64,000 nucleotides of DNA. Source: Callorhinus ursinus (Eukaryota; Chordata; Mammalia; Carnivora; Otariidae). The stretch spans positions 8,528,075-8,592,074 of the forward strand of contig NW_020312775.1 of the NCBI RefSeq assembly GCF_003265705.1. The letters are read 5' to 3'. Of the stretch, positions 52,448 to 64,000 are shown piece after piece. Every line of letters begins with the position of its first letter. Within the stretch, counting starts at the first letter, position 1. The position numbers and the translations under genes are program-made. A model generated the notes under the pieces. That model was given only the letters and a program-made list of their open reading frames with translations. It made no database searches and had not been told where the DNA came from.

Positions 52448-52552
52448 TTATCTTTTTTTTAAATGTAAGCTCTACCCAATGTGGGGTTTGAACTCACAAC
52501 CCTGAAATCAAGAGTCACGTGCTGTAAGGACTGAGCTAGCTAGGCTCCCCTA
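52448..52552 (-). mobile_element. Short CAN SINE (older SINEC2-like type)
   Basis: Duplication ATTTTTGAGTTTT at 52435-52447 and 52553-52565. Head ends CTGAGCTAGCTAGGCTCCCC; no CT-rich body. Confidence 0.87.
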
Positions 52553-53011
52553 ATTTTTGAGTTTTAATGTTATTGTAAATTGACTCAATTTGTTCTCATT
52601 CTGTCTTAAGGCATGAACTCAGAGAACTGATATTTTTACTTTCTATAGAGTGAGTTTTTTATCTCCTCTTTGAAAAGAGAATTTGAAGAGTTCTGTTATT
52701 TTTCACCTGTTTTTATTTTGTTTTTCGTATTTCTTTCTTTTTTGTGTATTTTGGAATTTCCCCCTCAAATAAAAAAAGATATATGATATTTGGCTGCTAT
52801 ACTTACCTCCTCAGGCAGATGGAAACAGTCTATGCTTAACATTATTAAATGTTAAGGATAAAAAAAAAGAAAAATCCAAGGCAACTTTGACAGATGCCCA
52901 AGTTTATTTAGCACTTACAAAAAACACTTTAATCCAACTGGCCATTTAGTTCACTGGACTCCTCAAGCTGCCCTCAAACAAGTTCTGCTGTCACTATTAA
53001 AGTATCAGACC

Positions 53012-53187
53012 AGCATATAGTACATCATTAGTTTTTGATGTAGTGTCCAACGATTCATTAGTTGCGTATAACACCCAGTGCGCATCACATCACGTGCCCT
53101 CCTTAATACTATATGCTGGCTAACTGAAGATAATAAAGTAATAAAAAGATACATTAAGTACCTAAAATAAATAAATACGTAAAAAAA
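53012..53187. mobile_element. Short L1 3' tail with 5' inversion
   Basis: 53012-53108 is the L1 tail in reverse (GTACATCATTAGTTTTTGAT). From 53105 the sense end follows (ACTATATGCTGGCTAACTGA) to an A-rich tail. The two share ACTATATGC at the breakpoint. Duplication TAAAGTATCAGACC (52998-53011) and TAAAGTATCAGGCC (53188-53201) shows one insertion event. Confidence 0.9.
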
Positions 53188-53201
53188 TAAAGTATCAGGC
53201 C

Positions 53202-53684
53202 TTAGAAAAGATTAATAGTTTCATTGGGAAGGCAGTGGGTTCTGAAGCTCAATGCCACAATTAAGACGTGAATTGCAGCTTTGAAGTGACAATTTTTTCA
53301 GTTGTTTTCCTAAATCTGATGGAACCACACTGTGCCTCCTAACAAACAGTTTAAACACTTACACTTGACTTTTTTCAATAACGGTTTTCAATGTTGTTTG
53401 TTTTAATTTGACACTGGTTCCATACCAAGATGAACTGTACATAAACAAATGGAATTATGAAGATTTCCTAGAATGATTATTAATGAAAAGTTCACTTAGA
53501 CTAAATTACTATTCTGCTGTATTCGCAGATAAAAGTCTAAGTGTGAAGGAAATAGTTAGCACAGTGTTTAATTTACCATTCGTTCCTTCCTTAAGGGGAG
53601 TTTTGAGAGATAGATAGCAGATATAAAATAAACTCTACCAAGTCTTTTTTGCTATTGTTGTTGTTGTCCTTAAAAATACCAGAC
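53202..53684. other. Intron sequence, nothing recognised
   Basis: No supported feature. Confidence 0.4.
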
Positions 53685-53763
53685 ACTACCTGAAACTAGT
53701 ATTACACTGCATGTTACCCAACTGGAATTGAAATAAAAATGTGAAACAAACAAATAAAAAAAA
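53685..53763 (+). mobile_element. Very short L1 3' tail
   Basis: CTACCTGAAACTAGTATTAC, then TTACCCAACTGGAATTGAAA and an A-rich tail, the end of an older carnivore L1 subfamily. Confidence 0.75.
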
Positions 53764-53827
53764 GTACTACTTTGCCCTGGAGGCTTTGGTTATGAAGATG
53801 TTTTATAGACTAAAATTTTAAAAAGGT

Positions 53828-54036
53828 TGGGCGCCTGGGTGGCTCAGTTGGTTAAGCAACTGCCTTCGGCTCAGGTCATGATCCTGGAGTCCCGGGATCG
53901 AGTCCCACATCGGGCTCCCTGCTGAGCAGGGAGTCTGCTTCTCCCTCTGACCCTCTTCCCTCTCGTGCTCTCTGGCTCTCATTCTCTCTCTCAAATAAAT
54001 AAATAAAATCTTTAAAAAAATAAATTAATAAAAATA
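53828..54036 (+). mobile_element. CAN SINE
   Basis: Duplication AAAATTTTAAAAAGGT (53812-53827) and AAAATTTAAAAAGGT (54037-54051). Low divergence. Confidence 0.95.
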
Positions 54037-54051
54037 AAAATTTAAAAAGGT

Positions 54052-54811
54052 CAGCAAATGGGTTAGATCCATTCACTGATATAAGATGTAAAATAGCTGA
54101 ATAAGGAGATTAAAAATCAATTCCTAACCTTATGAGGGCAACTTGCATTTTCTTCACAGACCAAATCTTTTTGCTCTCAGAATAGTCAGATTTGGACAAT
54201 TGAGCAGGCCTATTACATTATATATTTTATTACTTCCTGAAATTGGAAATTGGCTGCAAGTGCTGAATACAGATGGAATCTGGCATTCATTCTAAACTCG
54301 TATGTCAAGCATAAATTATTAAAATAGATTTACAGAAAAAATCAGACACTCAAAAGAAAATAAAAATAATGTCTTCAAATTAGGTAAATGAAAATGTATC
54401 TGAAGTCTGAACAATTAATTGATATGTTCATGTTCAACATTTCACAAACTAATATCACCAACGATCTATGCTATATTAAACTGCTCAGAATTTTTGGATC
54501 TCTTTGGAAAAATTTTAAAAATATTGGTAAACTTGACATTCTGTGGCCAATGGTTTTCTTTTTAAAATGTTATAAATGTATGCATATAGTGCTTGTAAAA
54601 TAAATTTGAGTATACAATGACCAAACAACTGGTTTTTCTTCTGAACTAGTTTCAATTGATCTAGTTATACCAAAGGTTGAAATCAATTTAATACTCAAAA
54701 GCAATAATTCATATCATTTTAATTTTGAAAAATTTAGTCCTTTGCAAAACAGCTGTTACCCTTGCTTACTTCACCATTTTCATGTTGTTTACCAGACTAA
54801 GAATTAGCCTT
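54052..54811. other. Intron sequence, nothing recognised
   Basis: No supported feature. Confidence 0.4.
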
Positions 54812-54975
54812 TTGTTGCTCAGTGTGGTTTGCAGGGGGCAGCAGCATCTATATCCCCAGTAAACATGTTAGAAATGCAGAATTTCAGGTCCTACCTAGAC
54901 TCTACTTAATCAGAATCTGCATTTTAACAAGATTTCCAGATGACTGGTATGCACATTAAAGTTTGAGACACACAG
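54812..54975 (+). mobile_element. MER5A-type hAT-Charlie DNA transposon relic
   Basis: TTGCTCAGTGTGGTTTGCAG, GTTAGAAATGCAGAATTTCA, TTAATCAGAATCTGCATTTT and ATTAAAGTTTGAGACACACA follow MER5A order. Confidence 0.8.
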
Positions 54976-56140
54976 AAATAGAATATAACTTCCTGGAAAC
55001 TGGAGTTTGAAATAACAAGTCATTTAATTACAAATTGTGTATTTGGCTCTATTTCTTTCTAAAGTGCTTTGATTCTTTTATAGCTAACCAGCTATTGTTT
55101 TAGCAGTGACCTTATATTCCCGTATTTATTTACTCTTGTATGCAATTCTAAGGCATTCAGAAGCCATATGATATTTAATGGATTCAAATTCCCTTCCTCA
55201 AATAATCCTGCTTTGCACTCTCACATTTTAAAATGGCTAGCATAATTGAAACTGCTTTATATCGCAGATTTTGTTAAAAGGGAGTTCGTGGGCTAAAAGA
55301 AGGTGCAAGACAAGGGATGCTATAAGAACTGTGGAGCCTGACTGAAGGCTAAAATATCAGTGTTAAACTGAGCAATTTTTTTTTCCCTGATGTAAAGAGA
55401 AAGACAATGGAAATCTTGCCTGATGACCATAAAGCAAGCTCCCATGTAAAAGTTTTATCCTGTTAGTTTGTGTGTGTTGGTGTGTGTTTATTATCCATTG
55501 CTAAGCCTCTCTTTTAAAATTTTGATGTATTCACATGTTCTTTAGGTTTCATGATCCAAGTAAAACTAGCAAAAAAAACTAGTAAATAACAGTTAAGATA
55601 TTCTAAATATATAATATTAGAAGTGAGAGAGAGAGAAGCCGGCCTAGGCAGTTTCAAAAAGGTTGCATGTTTCACATTAAACTGAAAAACAGTCCCTAGC
55701 CTTCCCTCTGCCACAAAGTAAAATAAATCAGTCTAAGTTTATTCAGGGAAGAAATCAAAACTTCACTTTGGCATATTTTGCCAGACTACCTTTACTTGAC
55801 CTTTATTCCCTAACATACAGACATATACCCCAGCATGGGCAATAAGATCATGCGGCAAGCAGACCAAAGTTAAAATCTTTCCCAAATTATATATAAACCA
55901 TCAGAAAATGTACTTCTAAGTCTTTAGGTAAATATGAATTTATAAAAAAAATAAAACTATTCTTTGAGGAATGTATATGGCTTGCCATTTTAAGTAAATG
56001 GGTTTTCAAGTCATTTTTAAAGAGTTAAAATATTTATATAATTTAATATCTTGATACTTTATTTAGCCTTCATGTCAAAACTTCATTTTACATGTTTTAT
56101 AACATAATATGCACAATAAAGACATTTTTAATAATCTAAA
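54976..56140. other. Intron sequence, nothing recognised
   Basis: No supported feature. Small GTGTGT run near 55468-55487. Confidence 0.4.
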
Positions 56141-56158
56141 TTCAAAAGAAAAAGTGTT

Positions 56159-56437
56159 TCTCAGGGTCCATAGTCACGCAGCCACCCCATCCCTCCTACA
56201 GCCCACCACTCCAGCAACCCTCAGTTTGTTTCCTGAGATTAAGAATTCCTCATGAGAAACAAACTGAGGGTTCTAGAGGGGAGGGGGTGGGGGATGGGTG
56301 AGCCTGGTGATAGGTATTAAGGAGGGCACATACTGAATGAAGCACTGGGTGTTATATGCAAACAATGAATCATGGAACACTACATCAAAAACTAATGATG
56401 TAATGTATGGTGATTAACATAACATAATAAAAAATAA
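56159..56437. mobile_element. L1 3'UTR with 5' inversion
   Basis: 56159-56249 is L1 3'UTR in reverse (AGCAACCCTCAGTTTGTTTC). From about 56252 the same family runs in sense (GAAACAAACTGAGGGTTCTA) to GTATGGTGATTAACATAACA and an A tail. Imperfect duplication AAAAGAAAAAGTG near 56144 and AAAAGAAAATGTG near 56437. Confidence 0.85.
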
Positions 56438-56639
56438 AAGAAAATGTGGAAAACATAATATTTTCTATATCTGAATCAAATTGGGAAATCTTTGAGCTTA
56501 ATAAAGCCAAAGAAATACACAAGTCTTGGATATATTTAACTATCTGATAAGGTAGAAAACTATTATTGCATTCAAGCAAAACAGGGAACAGTTAAGATTG
56601 TGGAGTATATTAATTAATGCTATCACCCAGTGCCTTAAA

Positions 56640-56945
56640 TTAACTCCTATACCCTTAGTTTACTTACTGTAAAATGAAGGGGTTGGACCAAATGATCTTT
56701 CTGGTCCCCTTTACTTCCAGAGTTTATAAAACCCGGACCATACTTGGCATATTGCAATGTACCACCTGGCACTCAATGTATGTTGAATTTGATTTGATGT
56801 CACTATATATTACTTTGCTATTTTTGTTGTTCATTGGTTTTGCCCAATCAGAATGTAAGCTTCTCAAAGCAGGTACTACTTTAAATTCTTTAATGGTCAC
56901 CCTTCATAGTCCAACCCTCACTCTAAAGAAATATAAAGCTGGGCA
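56640..56945 (+). mobile_element. Possible MIR/L2-like relics
   Basis: ACTGTAAAATGAAGGGGTTG followed by GACCAAATGATCTTTCTGGT, and later CAGAATGTAAGCTTCTCAAA, resemble common ancient mammalian SINE/LINE segments. Family not certain. Confidence 0.4.
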
Positions 56946-57094
56946 AGCAATACTTTTTTAGTTATTAATAGTTAATGGATCAATGCAGTAAAATTGGTAA
57001 TACCTGCAGTACCACAGGGCAAAGAAATAATGTTTTATATGACTACTGATTTTTGAAAAACATCATATTTTTTTTCATTGGAAATGGACTTTAA

Positions 57095-57205
57095 ATAATT
57101 TACCTTTTCTTCATTTTACTTTTGGGAAAACTGTACTCCAGGGAAATTAAGTTAGCTGCCCAAGATCACTCTCTAGATACTAATAAAATATAAATCATAA
57201 AATAC
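57095..57205 (-). mobile_element. Possible MIR fragment
   Basis: CTTCATTTTACTTTTGGGAA, then AATTAAGTTAGCTGCCCAAG resembles reverse MIR. Confidence 0.5.
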
Positions 57206-58570
57206 CTTGTGTTCACACAATTTAAATAAAACTTTTGCTCACACTTTCCATACTAAAAACCATGGGATAAAGTTTAGAAGCCTGAAGACAACAATGATTT
57301 GCATATTGGAAGCTTAATGTCCTTTTGCTTGATATGATCCAAACCTAAACACAGTTAATTCCCAAAGACATGTTGCTTCACAGATGGCATGTCAGAAGAA
57401 AACCAATACTTAAAAATCATTGAAAAAAATTCCCTAAAATTACTCCTATATAAAAAATATAGATTTCTAAAAACTGAATTAAGATATAACACAAAATATT
57501 TGTCATATTAAGTAAACTTAAACTTTATGGAGTATCGTTATGATATGTCATAATTTGAATTCTTCCTATAAATAAAATAGAGGAAGTTTATGTGTCTCTG
57601 TATTGAGTACTGTTAAATTTCAATAGTCTTACTATTTTTACCATATAATTCTTACAGGGTTAGTGCACATAGACTCTAAATAAGAGGAGAATATGACATA
57701 AGTAGCCCATTAATTGATAAACTCATTTAAATATACTTGAACATACTTGTCTTTAAGATCTTTATTTTTTAATACAAGAAGCATTTTTTGTTGCTTTTTA
57801 CATTCAGAACTTTGAGAAAATATACTCAAAGAAATGAAAGGCAAGATGAGATGCTGGGAAAAGTTCAAGTTTGGAGACTGAAAACCAACAATCCTGTATA
57901 TGGTTCCCCTCTTACCATCTGGAAAGCCTATTTGATTTCTGACCTTCAGTTTTCCCACTGAAAAAAAAATAGGTATAACAATTCCTTTGTTTTCTACTCA
58001 AAAATTTTTGACACTACATTAATATATATACTTTCAAAATGATGTAAATATAAAAAATGGTATAAATATAGAATATTGTACAAACTAAAGGTACTAGACT
58101 AGGAGAATGAATTGAAACAAGTGTGGTAGAAATCTTAATGCTTTATTTTCATTTCATATGATAACAATAAATGAATTGTAAAATCAGTACAAATCTCAAC
58201 CTGTATTCTAATCACTTAAAGATTTTTAAAAAGAAATTAATTTTTATATAGTTTAATTAAAATTCATCAACAAATTACTTTTATTACTGTCATGCTAAAA
58301 GGTATATTATATTAATTAAAATAGTTTTTATTAAAGAGAGAGAAATTATCTTGGAGGATTTAGTCTCTTGTTTCTTTCCCTTTCCTTTTTTTGTCTTCCC
58401 AAATCTACACATTTGAGTTGAGAAGATTAGGTAGAAAAAAAAATCATTCTTTCAGATCTGGGCTGGAAATGACAACTATAGCCATCATCACTCTTACTTT
58501 CAAAATCTATTATACTGATTTGATGCTTAACACATTAAAGACAAGTAAAAGGACACTTTAACTCCTTATT
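57206..58570. other. AT-rich intron with one possible MIR fragment
   Basis: 57865-57975 (TGACCTTCAGTTTTCCCACT) may be a sense MIR piece. Otherwise nothing recognised. Confidence 0.4.
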
Positions 58571-58585
58571 AGTTGAGGATTTTTA

Positions 58586-58795
58586 TTTTATTTTATTATT
58601 TTTTTAAAGATTTTATTTATTTATTTGACAGAGAGAGACACAACGAGAGAGGGAACACCAGCAGGGGGAGAGGGAGAGGGAGAAGCAGGCTTCCCGCGGA
58701 GCAGAGAGCCTGATGCGGGGCTCGATCCCAGGACCCTGGGATCATGACCTGAGCTGAAGGCAGACGCTTAACGACTGAGCCACCCAGGCGCCCCA
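58586..58795 (-). mobile_element. CAN SINE (bear/panda-like subtype)
   Basis: Perfect duplication AGTTGAGGATTTTTA at 58571-58585 and 58796-58810. Body well preserved. Confidence 0.95.
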
Positions 58796-58810
58796 AGTTG
58801 AGGATTTTTA

Positions 58811-60435
58811 AAGTGCAAAAGATAATAGAAGCATTTATGATTTCTGCCAAGTCAGTCTTCTAATTTGAAAATTGTGATTGAAAAAGACTCTATCCAATTT
58901 TTTTACTGTTTGATAATGAGAATGCAGTCTTTCCACAGATGTCACCAAATCTCAAAAGATACTTTCACCCTAAAAGAGCTTTCTCCATGTAACAAACCTG
59001 TACTTTACAGTTAGTGTTGCACAGGGTGTAAATCTTAAGGGACCATGGCATATAGGTCATTTGATATTTTCTCCTAAAAAAGATAACCACATTTTAGGGA
59101 TGATGCCTTCATGATAAACTTCTATTGAAAAATAACACCATTTCAGATAGGATTAGATTAATGTGAACATCATAAAGATGCCTGGAAAATCAAGGCATCT
59201 TACCTAGTTTTCTTCATTCTGGATACTGAATGATCAATAACATCTTCAGATAATAGAACTCTGCTCAGAAAATGACATGTAATTTGGAATGTTATAATAT
59301 AAAGTCAATCCAATTAAATGTAGTTATATGTTTCTATTTTTCCCAAAAGTAGAAGTTAAATATGTCATTGATGAAAGAATGAATCTATTCTTACAGCATA
59401 CTCTTTCTTCCCTCCCCAATTCCCAATAAAGAAAGGTTCAGCCAACCCTACTACATGTGGAAATATGGACGATCTAAGAATTGTCCCTTTTCCACTCACA
59501 CAAAAATAACTCTAAGACTGTAGTAAAAAAAAAAAACAAAAACAAAAACAAGGGTTCCTTTGCCTCTGAAGATTGACATGGTAGCTGTGTATGTTGGTAT
59601 GAATATGTTTTGACAAAGGCCTTAAAATCCTGTGTGTCTGTTTGGTGGGGGTTGTCTAAGGGGAGCACCCTCTCAAAATATATAAATTTGAGCCACAAGA
59701 CAAAAAGGAGGGAAATAAAAATATGAAAGAAACATTTACTGAAAACATAAAAGAACGGGAAGAGAACATACCAGAAAGGATGGGAGGCAGAGAAACAATT
59801 TCAGGAGAGTGTAGTGAGAAATTCAGAAAATTTGGATTCCCCAATGTACAATATTTGAATCCCTAGTTGTAAACAAAGGAAAACAGCTTATTTTCAGGCA
59901 TAACAAAAAATATAACAAATCTAAGGAATTCCATCATAAATATTGTTTGAAATAAAATAGCAAAAGATACACACAGATAACAAGAAATCTTGGTGAGGAA
60001 AATTTCATAAATCTCTGAGTTTGAAGATGTTCCTTGTTTTTTTTTTTTTAAACTTCTTTGGGGTCACTGAAGGGGAAGAGAGTGCAAGGTAGCTAGTGGG
60101 AAGGAGGAGGTAAAATGGGGATGAATGGAGAAATAACTTAGGTAGATAACGTAGAGAAGAAGCAGGGAGGGAAGACAGAGATGTAGAGGAAAAAGAATAG
60201 AAATAGAGGTGTTTGTTGGGCCTAAAGGGAGGAAAAAGCCAAGATTAAGGGACTCATTTTGGGTAGAGAGAAAGCTGAAATGGGAAGGGTGGGAGAGATG
60301 ATGCAGAGAAGTATATGAAAAATGGAGTGCAATGAAGATAAGTGTGGTTGCAAGTGGTTTAAGAAGTTTACTCTCATGGTGGAAGATGGAGAACTTGGAT
60401 GCCTGGGAGAGAAAGATGAGGTGAATATCAAGATA
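58811..60435. other. Intron sequence, purine-rich in 59700-60430
   Basis: An A/(AAAAAC) run lies at 59524-59551. From about 59700 the plus strand is strongly G/A biased. No gene or repeat family recognised. Confidence 0.45.
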
Positions 60436-60453
60436 TAGTGGATAGATGATTAT

Positions 60454-60650
60454 TTCTTTTTAAAGATTTATTTATTTATTTGAGAGAGAGAGAATGAGAG
60501 AGATAGAGAGCACGAGAGGGAAGAGGGTCAGAGGGAGAAGCTGACTCCCTGCCGAGCAGGGAGCCCGATGTGGGACTCGATCCCGAGACTCCAGGATCAT
60601 GACCTGAGCAGAAGGCAGTTGCTTAACCAACTGAGCCACCCAGGCGCCCC
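60454..60650 (-). mobile_element. CAN SINE
   Basis: Perfect 18-bp duplication TAGTGGATAGATGATTAT at 60436-60453 and 60651-60668, the longest in the window. Confidence 0.95.
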
Positions 60651-60984
60651 TAGTGGATAGATGATTATGACTAAAGATAAATTTTCTTCCCCAAGTTAGC
60701 ATTCCTTTCTTTCTTAGTTATACTGATTTACTTTAGGCCCTCTTCATTAATTCCTCCTCTTTTCTGGATGTTGCAGTATATTTTTAACTTATTTGCTTCC
60801 ACTTTCTTTTCCAAATGCATTAATTTATTCAAATATTCATATAAAGACAAACAACAAAAATGTTTCTATTGTGTGCCACCTACTACCCAATTTCCTCATC
60901 CCGCCTGTTGTTTTTAACATATTTGCTTGAAAAAATCTTTTAAGATGGCCTATGTCTACAAAATACACACATACCTCTTAACTT

Positions 60985-61325
60985 CACAGTGGGACATCAG
61001 GCCCTCTCACCTTTCCTTCCTTAGTCTTTGTGAGGCTCTTTCAGGTCTACTTCCTGGCTAGCCGCTGCCTAGGAATGCTTTATTTTTCAAAGCCAGAGAA
61101 ACACCTTCTTTATGAATCTTTTCTCAATCTCTTAACAAAAATTGATTTCTCCCTCCATTATGCTCAATTAGAACATTTTATCACATTGTATTTAAATTTA
61201 TAAGAGTGTCCTGGCTCACAGAGGCATCAAGCCACCTTTTCATATTCTCTTTTGTATTCCTGGAGCCTAGCACATTGTCTGGCACAGTAGATGACTAATT
61301 AATGTTTATGGATACTTTGGTAAAT
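60985..61325 (+). mobile_element. L2 3'-end relic
   Basis: GAACATTTTATCACATTGTA, then TTTGTATTCCTGGAGCCTAG, CACATTGTCTGGCACAGTAG and TTAATGTTTATGGATACTTT follow the L2 3' end. Confidence 0.75.
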
Positions 61326-62339
61326 AAATACACAGATGACACCTCCTTTAAAATATGTGAGGCAAGATTCCTGGAGAAAATTAGATTTCAAACTTTCAAC
61401 CCCTGAATAATTTCCCTTTCTACTAATAGAAAATGTGGCAGCCATACATATTTTGTCAAACTAGGTTAAAGCCAGTGGTTAATGTAAATTCTCCTTATAG
61501 GTGTGGCTCCCCTCCTGCCCCAAGAATCTTACAAATCCTGGATAAGGCTGTTGTGGACTGATTGCACAGAGAGAATTTTCTGCTAAGTTCCTACCAGATT
61601 TCTTCCTGTCACCAGCATTCTGGAAGCTATCAGGAATTTCTATCTTGCAAAAAACAAAGTTTTGGATACCAAGAGAATAAATAGTGTGAAACTTGGAATC
61701 CATTCTGCCAGGGATTCCAGCTGCCCAAACAAACACTACTTGGGTGTCCATCAGAATTGCATTCGGGTGATTTAAAAAAAAAAAAAGACTCCTTTCAACC
61801 CTCAGCGAATAATTGAACTTTAGAAACTGACTGTGTTTTTATGCTTGGTCTGTGTTTCCTTCCCATTTCCGTATTTCAAACGCAGAGCAAGTTTAAGTTT
61901 GCTGAATTTTCTGATATACCACATAAGGGAAGCTGTCTATCAAAGGTTAGAAGAAAACAAAATCCTAGATTTACAAAACATAACAATTCTTTTCTACTGC
62001 TTCTTTTCCCCCAAATTTCCCACCTGCCTCCAAACCAACATACAGTAAGTAAGCAGTTTGTTGTGATCCTCTCTGAACATAATTTCCTTGGGAAGGTAAC
62101 AGGTTCTGAGGCCCAGTTGACTACATCCTGTCTAGGTCCCCTCCCTTTTGCCCTGTGCAACCTTCTCCAAATGCGCGCTGAGGTCCTTCTCCCAAAACTA
62201 AAGAAAGGATTGTCAGCAACCAGGGGTAAAGGATTAGCCTCAAATTCAGGAAAACAGGTGGGTTGCTCTTTAAAACGAGAAAAGCAAACTCAGATAGGAA
62301 GCCTAAACGGGTTCTGTCTTGAAAAAATCCTATTCCTGA
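61326..62339. other. Transition from AT-rich intron to CpG-rich region
   Basis: An A run is at 61770-61784. A plus-strand open frame of 197 codons (61841-62434) ends in the CAG run, but nothing supports it as a gene. Confidence 0.45.
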
Positions 62340-63320
62340 ATCTTCCGATTTGGCGCGCTGGTCTCCAGGGACTGTGCATCCTCATTACAAGGAGCACGGT
62401 GGCCTCTCCTCTGCAGCAGCAGCAGCAGCAATAGAACCTTTCTTTTCACAACTCCCAGTCTCAAGTCCCTCTTTCAGTGAAGGGGACTCCTCACACAGCG
62501 CCACCGCCTTTGATTTACCCCCTCCCCCGCCGCACCATTTCTTTGCCAAGAAGGCCCTCTTCGCCTTCTAGGGAGAAAAGATGGCCACGGGATTTTAGAG
62601 ACGCCGGTCTTCACATCCCCCCTCCTTATCACCCGGGAAGGAGAGAAAACAGCGGACATTTAACACTGGTAACTATTATTATTTTATCCGAAGAACGTGC
62701 CCTCTAAAATGCCGCTAAATAAGTAAATTCACAGTTAATAGTTAAGGTGTAAACTGAAAGGGGGAACAGAACGGGGGGGTAGGGGAAGTAAAAGAATGAG
62801 GGGAGATCCTCAATCTGTGTTTGACCCCGAGGTTCAAAGCCCCTGACCCCCAGCCGGCACTGGTCTCCACCGCCTCGCAGGTCTCGGTGCGCCTCTTGGG
62901 AGCTGGAAGGAGGGGCGGAGACCTAGAGCGCAGGAAGGAGGCCCAAAGGAAGCGAGGGCGGCTGCGCACCGGGAGCGCGCGGGGCAGGGTTGATCGCGCT
63001 TCCGACCGGGACTACCAGCTCGGCTTTCTCTAGGCCTTGCCTCTCACGGGCTGACATCATTGCCAGAAGTAGGGGCTGCCCAGGCGAAGGAGACTGGAGA
63101 AAAAGGTTCTTGGGCCTCGCTGGTGGAGGCGCTCCTTTACCTCATGGCAGAAGCAGCACGGTGGCAGTGTGGCTGGACTCAGCCCTTGCGAGCTGCGCGA
63201 GGGTATTCTTAATTTAGCAGAGGGAGAAAGGTATCTTTAGACCTGAGCGCGTCTGTCTCTTGGTTCATTCATCAAAACCGCCCGCATATCGTCCGCACTT
63301 CCTCGGATGAACCAGACAAA
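62340..63320 (-). promoter_or_regulatory. CpG-rich island, probable PCDH11X promoter/5' exon region
   Basis: After 60 kb of AT-rich sequence, CpG dinucleotides become dense, especially 62821-63300 (runs such as GGGAGCGCGCGGGGC). A GC box GGGGCGG lies at 62912-62918 and a CRE-like TGACATCA at 63052-63059. The only gene recognised with a 5' end pointing this way is PCDH11X on the minus strand, whose first coding exon lacks its own 5' leader exons. A minus-strand donor candidate GAG|GTAAAG has its GT at 63140-63139. Promoter identity and orientation are inferred; a divergent plus-strand transcript is possible. Confidence 0.6.
62414..62431 (+). repeat. Short CAG repeat (CAG)5CAA
   Basis: Five perfect CAG units followed by CAA inside the GC-rich terminal region. 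Not evidently coding. Confidence 0.9.
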
Positions 63321-64000
63321 GGCAAGAAAGGGGGGAACATCTACAAATACTGTTACTTCTACTTGCTCTCAAATGCCCATCCCACCCCCAAAATACGCAG
63401 GCTAAAGGATAGCCCAGAGGCTTAGATTTCCGGCCGTGATTGTGCGAGTTTGTTTCAAATAAGAGTGGCATTCTATTCAGTCTTTACCAAGTTCAGAAGG
63501 TGCCCGCGAGTAACCTTTTCTTTTTTCTTTTTTTTCAAGTCACACCTGTTTTAACCTTTTATGGAAGGAGGAAGAGTCGCTTTAGTACTAAAGCACCACT
63601 ACCTTCTCAGATGTTGCGCTGTTGTGTTCAGGATTCTCTGCACTATCCTCAGGTTGTTTCCTTGTTGCAGCACTTAAGAGTACGCAAGCGCTCCTCCAAA
63701 ACCATCGCCCCCCAACATATTTTCTACCCGTTTCCCGGCCTATCCCGATTTTTAAACACTTCCTTCCGCATACTTTCCTTAATACAAAAACAGCTCCTGT
63801 GCTAGGATTAAATGCCATCATGAGATATTTGCACACAAGGACGTGCTTTCGTTTTGTTCTTGCTATTTAATCTTATTTATTCGTTTGTGCTAGCCACTCT
63901 CTTCTTAGGTCTTTGTTTTGTGGGTGTGTGCCGCAGTGGCGCAAGTTTCGATTCCCAGCCCCCAGCCAACATTTTGGAAGGGCACCCCACTCGGAGAAGC
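63321..64000. other. Moderately GC-rich flank of the CpG island
   Basis: CpG density falls off but remains above the intron level. No splice-bounded coding exon recognised on either strand; several short open frames exist on both strands, with no family similarity I can name. Confidence 0.5.

Noticed and set aside
61841..62434. Plus-strand 197-codon open frame ending in a glutamine run
   Set aside because: No recognised domain, no splice or promoter support, and the glutamines come from a short CAG repeat. Chance frame near a GC-rich region.
62477..63870. Overlapping open frames on both strands of the CpG-rich end
   Set aside because: GC-rich DNA has few stop codons. None shows a domain, splice structure or conserved start.

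Overview
This window is nuclear DNA from a placental carnivore. The tRNA-Lys-derived carnivore SINEs (CAN/SINEC type, recognisable by the head GGCGCCTGGGTGGCTCAG and a CT-rich stretch before an AAATAAATAAA tail) occur 27 times, together with carnivore L1 elements and their diagnostic 3' tails. No copy of the dog-specific SINEC_Cf type is seen, and several SINEs look like the bear/panda type. This suggests a non-canid caniform (bear, seal or mustelid lineage); I cannot name the species.

The host gene appears to be PCDH11X (protocadherin-11), on the minus strand. Its first coding exon lies at 2190-2773 with a good 3' splice acceptor, a start ATG at 2729, 180 codons (signal peptide, EC1, start of EC2) and a phase-0 splice donor. 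About 60 kb upstream in gene orientation, the last ~1.6 kb of the window is GC- and CpG-rich. I infer that it is the PCDH11X promoter or first-exon region. Everything between is then the 5' intron, and 1-2189 is the next intron. PCDH11X is X-linked in mammals, and the heavy L1 load fits an X location.

The only other long intact reading frame is a processed retrocopy of ACTR10 (dynactin Arp11 subunit) at 7406-8951, plus strand. It has 417 uninterrupted codons, a poly(A) signal, a short A tail and a perfect 15-bp target-site duplication, and it sits inside an older L1 3' tail.

The rest is mobile-element sediment. From 33774 to 48184 lies a near full-length plus-strand L1. Its 5'UTR is split by a second, near full-length minus-strand L1 (34831-41505), and the pair is further interrupted by SINEs. 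A third L1 (27362-29819) keeps its 5' end but has lost most of its 5'UTR and its 3' half, and it runs straight into a SINE. Three shorter L1 pieces are internally inverted (18179, 53012, 56159). Older MIR, L2, hAT and L1M relics fill part of the remaining AT-rich intron. No bacterial-type operon, CRISPR array or clearly new gene system is visible. The most interesting objects are the intact ACTR10 retrocopy, the nested L1s and the L1/SINE junction.
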